The notes beneath the pieces are model-generated. The model made no database searches. It saw only the letters and a program-made list of their open reading frames with translations, and was not told where the DNA came from. This document shows positions 61,995-64,000 of a DNA stretch of 64,000 nucleotides, in pieces. This stretch comes from Loripinus fragilis (lineage: Eukaryota > Mollusca > Bivalvia > Lucinida > Lucinidae), in contig OZ026518.1 in NCBI GenBank assembly GCA_964019695.1, positions 74,455,912 through 74,519,911 on the forward strand. Direction: 5' to 3'. Each line of letters opens with the position of its first letter. Positions within the stretch are counted from its first letter, which is position 1. Position numbers and translations under genes: made by a program.

Positions 61995-63430
61995 ATCTCA
62001 TCTGGATTTTCAGCTCACTTGAGCCATTGGCTAATGGTGAGCTATTGTGATTGTTGGATGTCCGTCGTCGGTCGTCAACATTTGCTTCGAAGGACATCTC
62101 CTCCTAAACTACAGGCTGGATGTTGACCAAACTTGGTAAGAATGATCCTTATATGACCCTCTTTATAATTTGTTCTAGTGGTTTTGTTCCATTGCATATC
62201 TAGGTCACACAGGCTAAAAATAGATTTTCAAGATGAAAACTTTAAAAATCTTCTTCTCTGAAACCACAAGGCCTAGAGCTTTGGTATCTGGTATGTAGCA
62301 TCACCTAGTGGACCTCTACCAAGATTGTTCAAATTATGCCACTGGGGCCAAAAATGTCCCAACCCCGGGGGTCACATATTTTACACAGGCTTATAGGGAA
62401 AAACATGGAAAAATCTTCTTGTCTGAAACCATAAGGCCTAGAGCCTTGATATTTGGTATGTAGCATCACCTGGTGAACCTTTACCAAGTTTGTTCAAATT
62501 ATATCCCTGGGGCCAAAAATGGCCCTGCTCCCGGAGTCACATGTTTTACATAGGCTTATATAGGGAAACACATTGAAAAAATCTTCTTGTCTGAAACCAT
62601 AAGTACTAGAGCCTTGAAACTTGGTATGTAGCATCACCTAGTGGACTTCCACCAAGTGTGTTCAAAGTATGCCCCTGGAGCCAAATATGGCCCCACCCCA
62701 GGGGTCACATGTTTTACGGCTTATATAGGGAGAACCATGAAAAAATCTGTTTGTCTGACACCACAAGCCCTAGAGCCTTGATATTTGGTATGAAGCATCA
62801 CCTAGTGAACCTCTACCAAGTTTGTTCAAATTGTTTCTTTGGGGCCAATAATGGCCCTGTCCCAGTGGTCACATGTTTTACATAGACTTATAAAGAGAAA
62901 ACATGAAAAATCTTCTTGTCTGAAACCATATGACATAGAGTCTTGATATTTGGTATGTAGCATCACCTAGTGGACCTCTACCAAGTTTGTTCCAATTTTG
63001 CCCCAGGGGCCAAAAATGGCCCCTCCCTGGGTCACATGTTATACATAGGCTTATATAGGGAGAAAGATGGACAATCTTCTTGTCTGAAACCACAATGCTT
63101 AGAGCCATGATATTTGGTATGAAGCATCACCTAGTGAACCTCTACCAAGTTTGTTCAAACTATATCTCTGGGGCCAAAAATGGCCCACCCCAGGGGGTCA
63201 CATGTTTTACATTGGCCTATATAGCGAAAACATGAAAAAATCTTCTTTTCTGAAACCATAAGGCTTAGAGCCTTAATATTTGGTATGTAACCTCACCTAG
63301 TGGACCTTTTCCAGGTTTGTTCAAATAATGCCCTTGGAGCCAAAAGTGGCTCGCCCCAGGTGTCACCAGGGGCATGGTCAGCTTTCAACAGTTTCCTGTA
63401 TGTAAGCTTTAAACAAAACTCAGATGAGCG
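61995..63430 (+). repeat. Family T array: 'agctcacttgagc' header and about seven 165-bp units
   Basis: Header hairpin 'agctcacttgagccattgg' / 'ctaatggtgagct' + 'attgtgatt', as at 12885. Then units with 'aaaatcttcttgtctgaaac', 'cataaggcctagagccttga', 'tatttggtatgtagcatcac', 'ctagtggacctctaccaagt' and 'ttgttcaaattatgcccctg', at a steady period of about 165 bp (near 62250, 62411, 62580, 62744, 62911, 63074, 63240). Confidence 0.9.
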
Positions 63431-63663
63431 ATTTAGGGCCACTTGGCCCTCTTCTTGTTGTTTTGGGTCACTTGAATCCTGCATTTTCTTTGAATATCGG
63501 CAGAGCTTCTTTGATAGGGACCAGGCTGTCATTTTGTGTCTAGCATGCATGATTTACAGCTGTAAATAGTGTGAAAATATGAAATCTGTGTAATTTTTGA
63601 GTTTTCATATTGTGATTGTTACAGGTTAATTTAACTACCACATGCATTTTTAGCAGATCATTC

Positions 63664-63893
63664 GGGTCTCGTCACAACAAAACCAGTCTTCAGGGTTTCT
63701 GTCAAAGCGTGACTCAAACCATTCTCCTCAGCTTCAGAGACTAGCTAGAGTATTGAAATTTGGCTTGAAGCAAGTTTAGATATTATACTTTCCAGTAATC
63801 AAATAACAAAGGCACTGATCAGTCTGCGCAGATGCGCAGGCTGGTCTGCGCCTTTGTTTTTCGCAAAGACCGTTTTTTTCACGAGGAGGCCCA
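63664..63893. mobile_element. MITE-E copy 3
   Basis: 'aaaccagtcttcagggtttc', 'gactagctagagtattgaaa', 'acaaaggcactgatcagtct' + 'gcgcagatgcgcaggctgg', end 'gaccgtttttttcacgag'. The left end is decayed. Confidence 0.82.
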
Positions 63894-64000
63894 TTTATAG
63901 GTAATCTATGCCTTCAGCTCAAGTGAGGTACATGTATTATGATACCAATGGTCTGGCTTCCTTCGTCTATACCTCATGGTCCATTCACATTTTCAAAGAA

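Overview
The window is animal nuclear DNA, AT-rich and packed with dispersed repeats. Tandem 'gaccttgacct' and 'accaagtttgttcaa' repeats, tRNA-headed SINEs ending in a 'gggacgtaaag' tail, and dozens of short palindrome-cored MITEs suggest a mollusc, most likely a bivalve. I cannot fix the species from sequence alone.

One host gene is recognisable. Six spliced coding exons on the + strand (11378-11462, 15770-15844, 39575-39671, 40983-41055, 48684-48869, 53153-54580) join in one open frame of 647 residues. The first exon (core ...LEDLKKRCLDQLEVMSKKRI...) and the extreme C terminus (ELLELEMRARAIKAM) match, from memory, the two conserved parts of CAAP1, caspase activity and apoptosis inhibitor 1. 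The 5' exons are not found and probably lie upstream of the window. The last exon is swollen by an in-frame 30-bp minisatellite coding acidic KSVSEDKEVT repeats, so the protein is much longer than its vertebrate counterpart.

The rest is repeat. 1-4170: two related satellites (about 33 bp and 80 bp units) with an insertion. 6.7-9.6 kb: arrays dense in the palindrome TTCTAGAA, which has heat-shock-element geometry. 9.6-53 kb: introns of 4.3, 23.7, 1.3, 7.6 and 4.3 kb filled with about twenty MITE families, at least three SINE families, a PIF/Harbinger-like 1053-bp element, and a dead Penelope-like reverse transcriptase (46.8-48.2 kb, minus). 54.6-64 kb: the 3' flank, with a hairpin MITE just after the stop codon, a mariner-like 1325-bp element nested in another MITE, and two large tandem arrays.

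The MITEs mostly share one plan: two terminal inverted repeats and a central near-perfect palindrome. MITE or foldback edges lie within about 50 bp of every exon seen. MITE letters (A, B, C...) in the entries are my own labels for families recognised by comparing copies within this window. All copy boundaries were read by eye.
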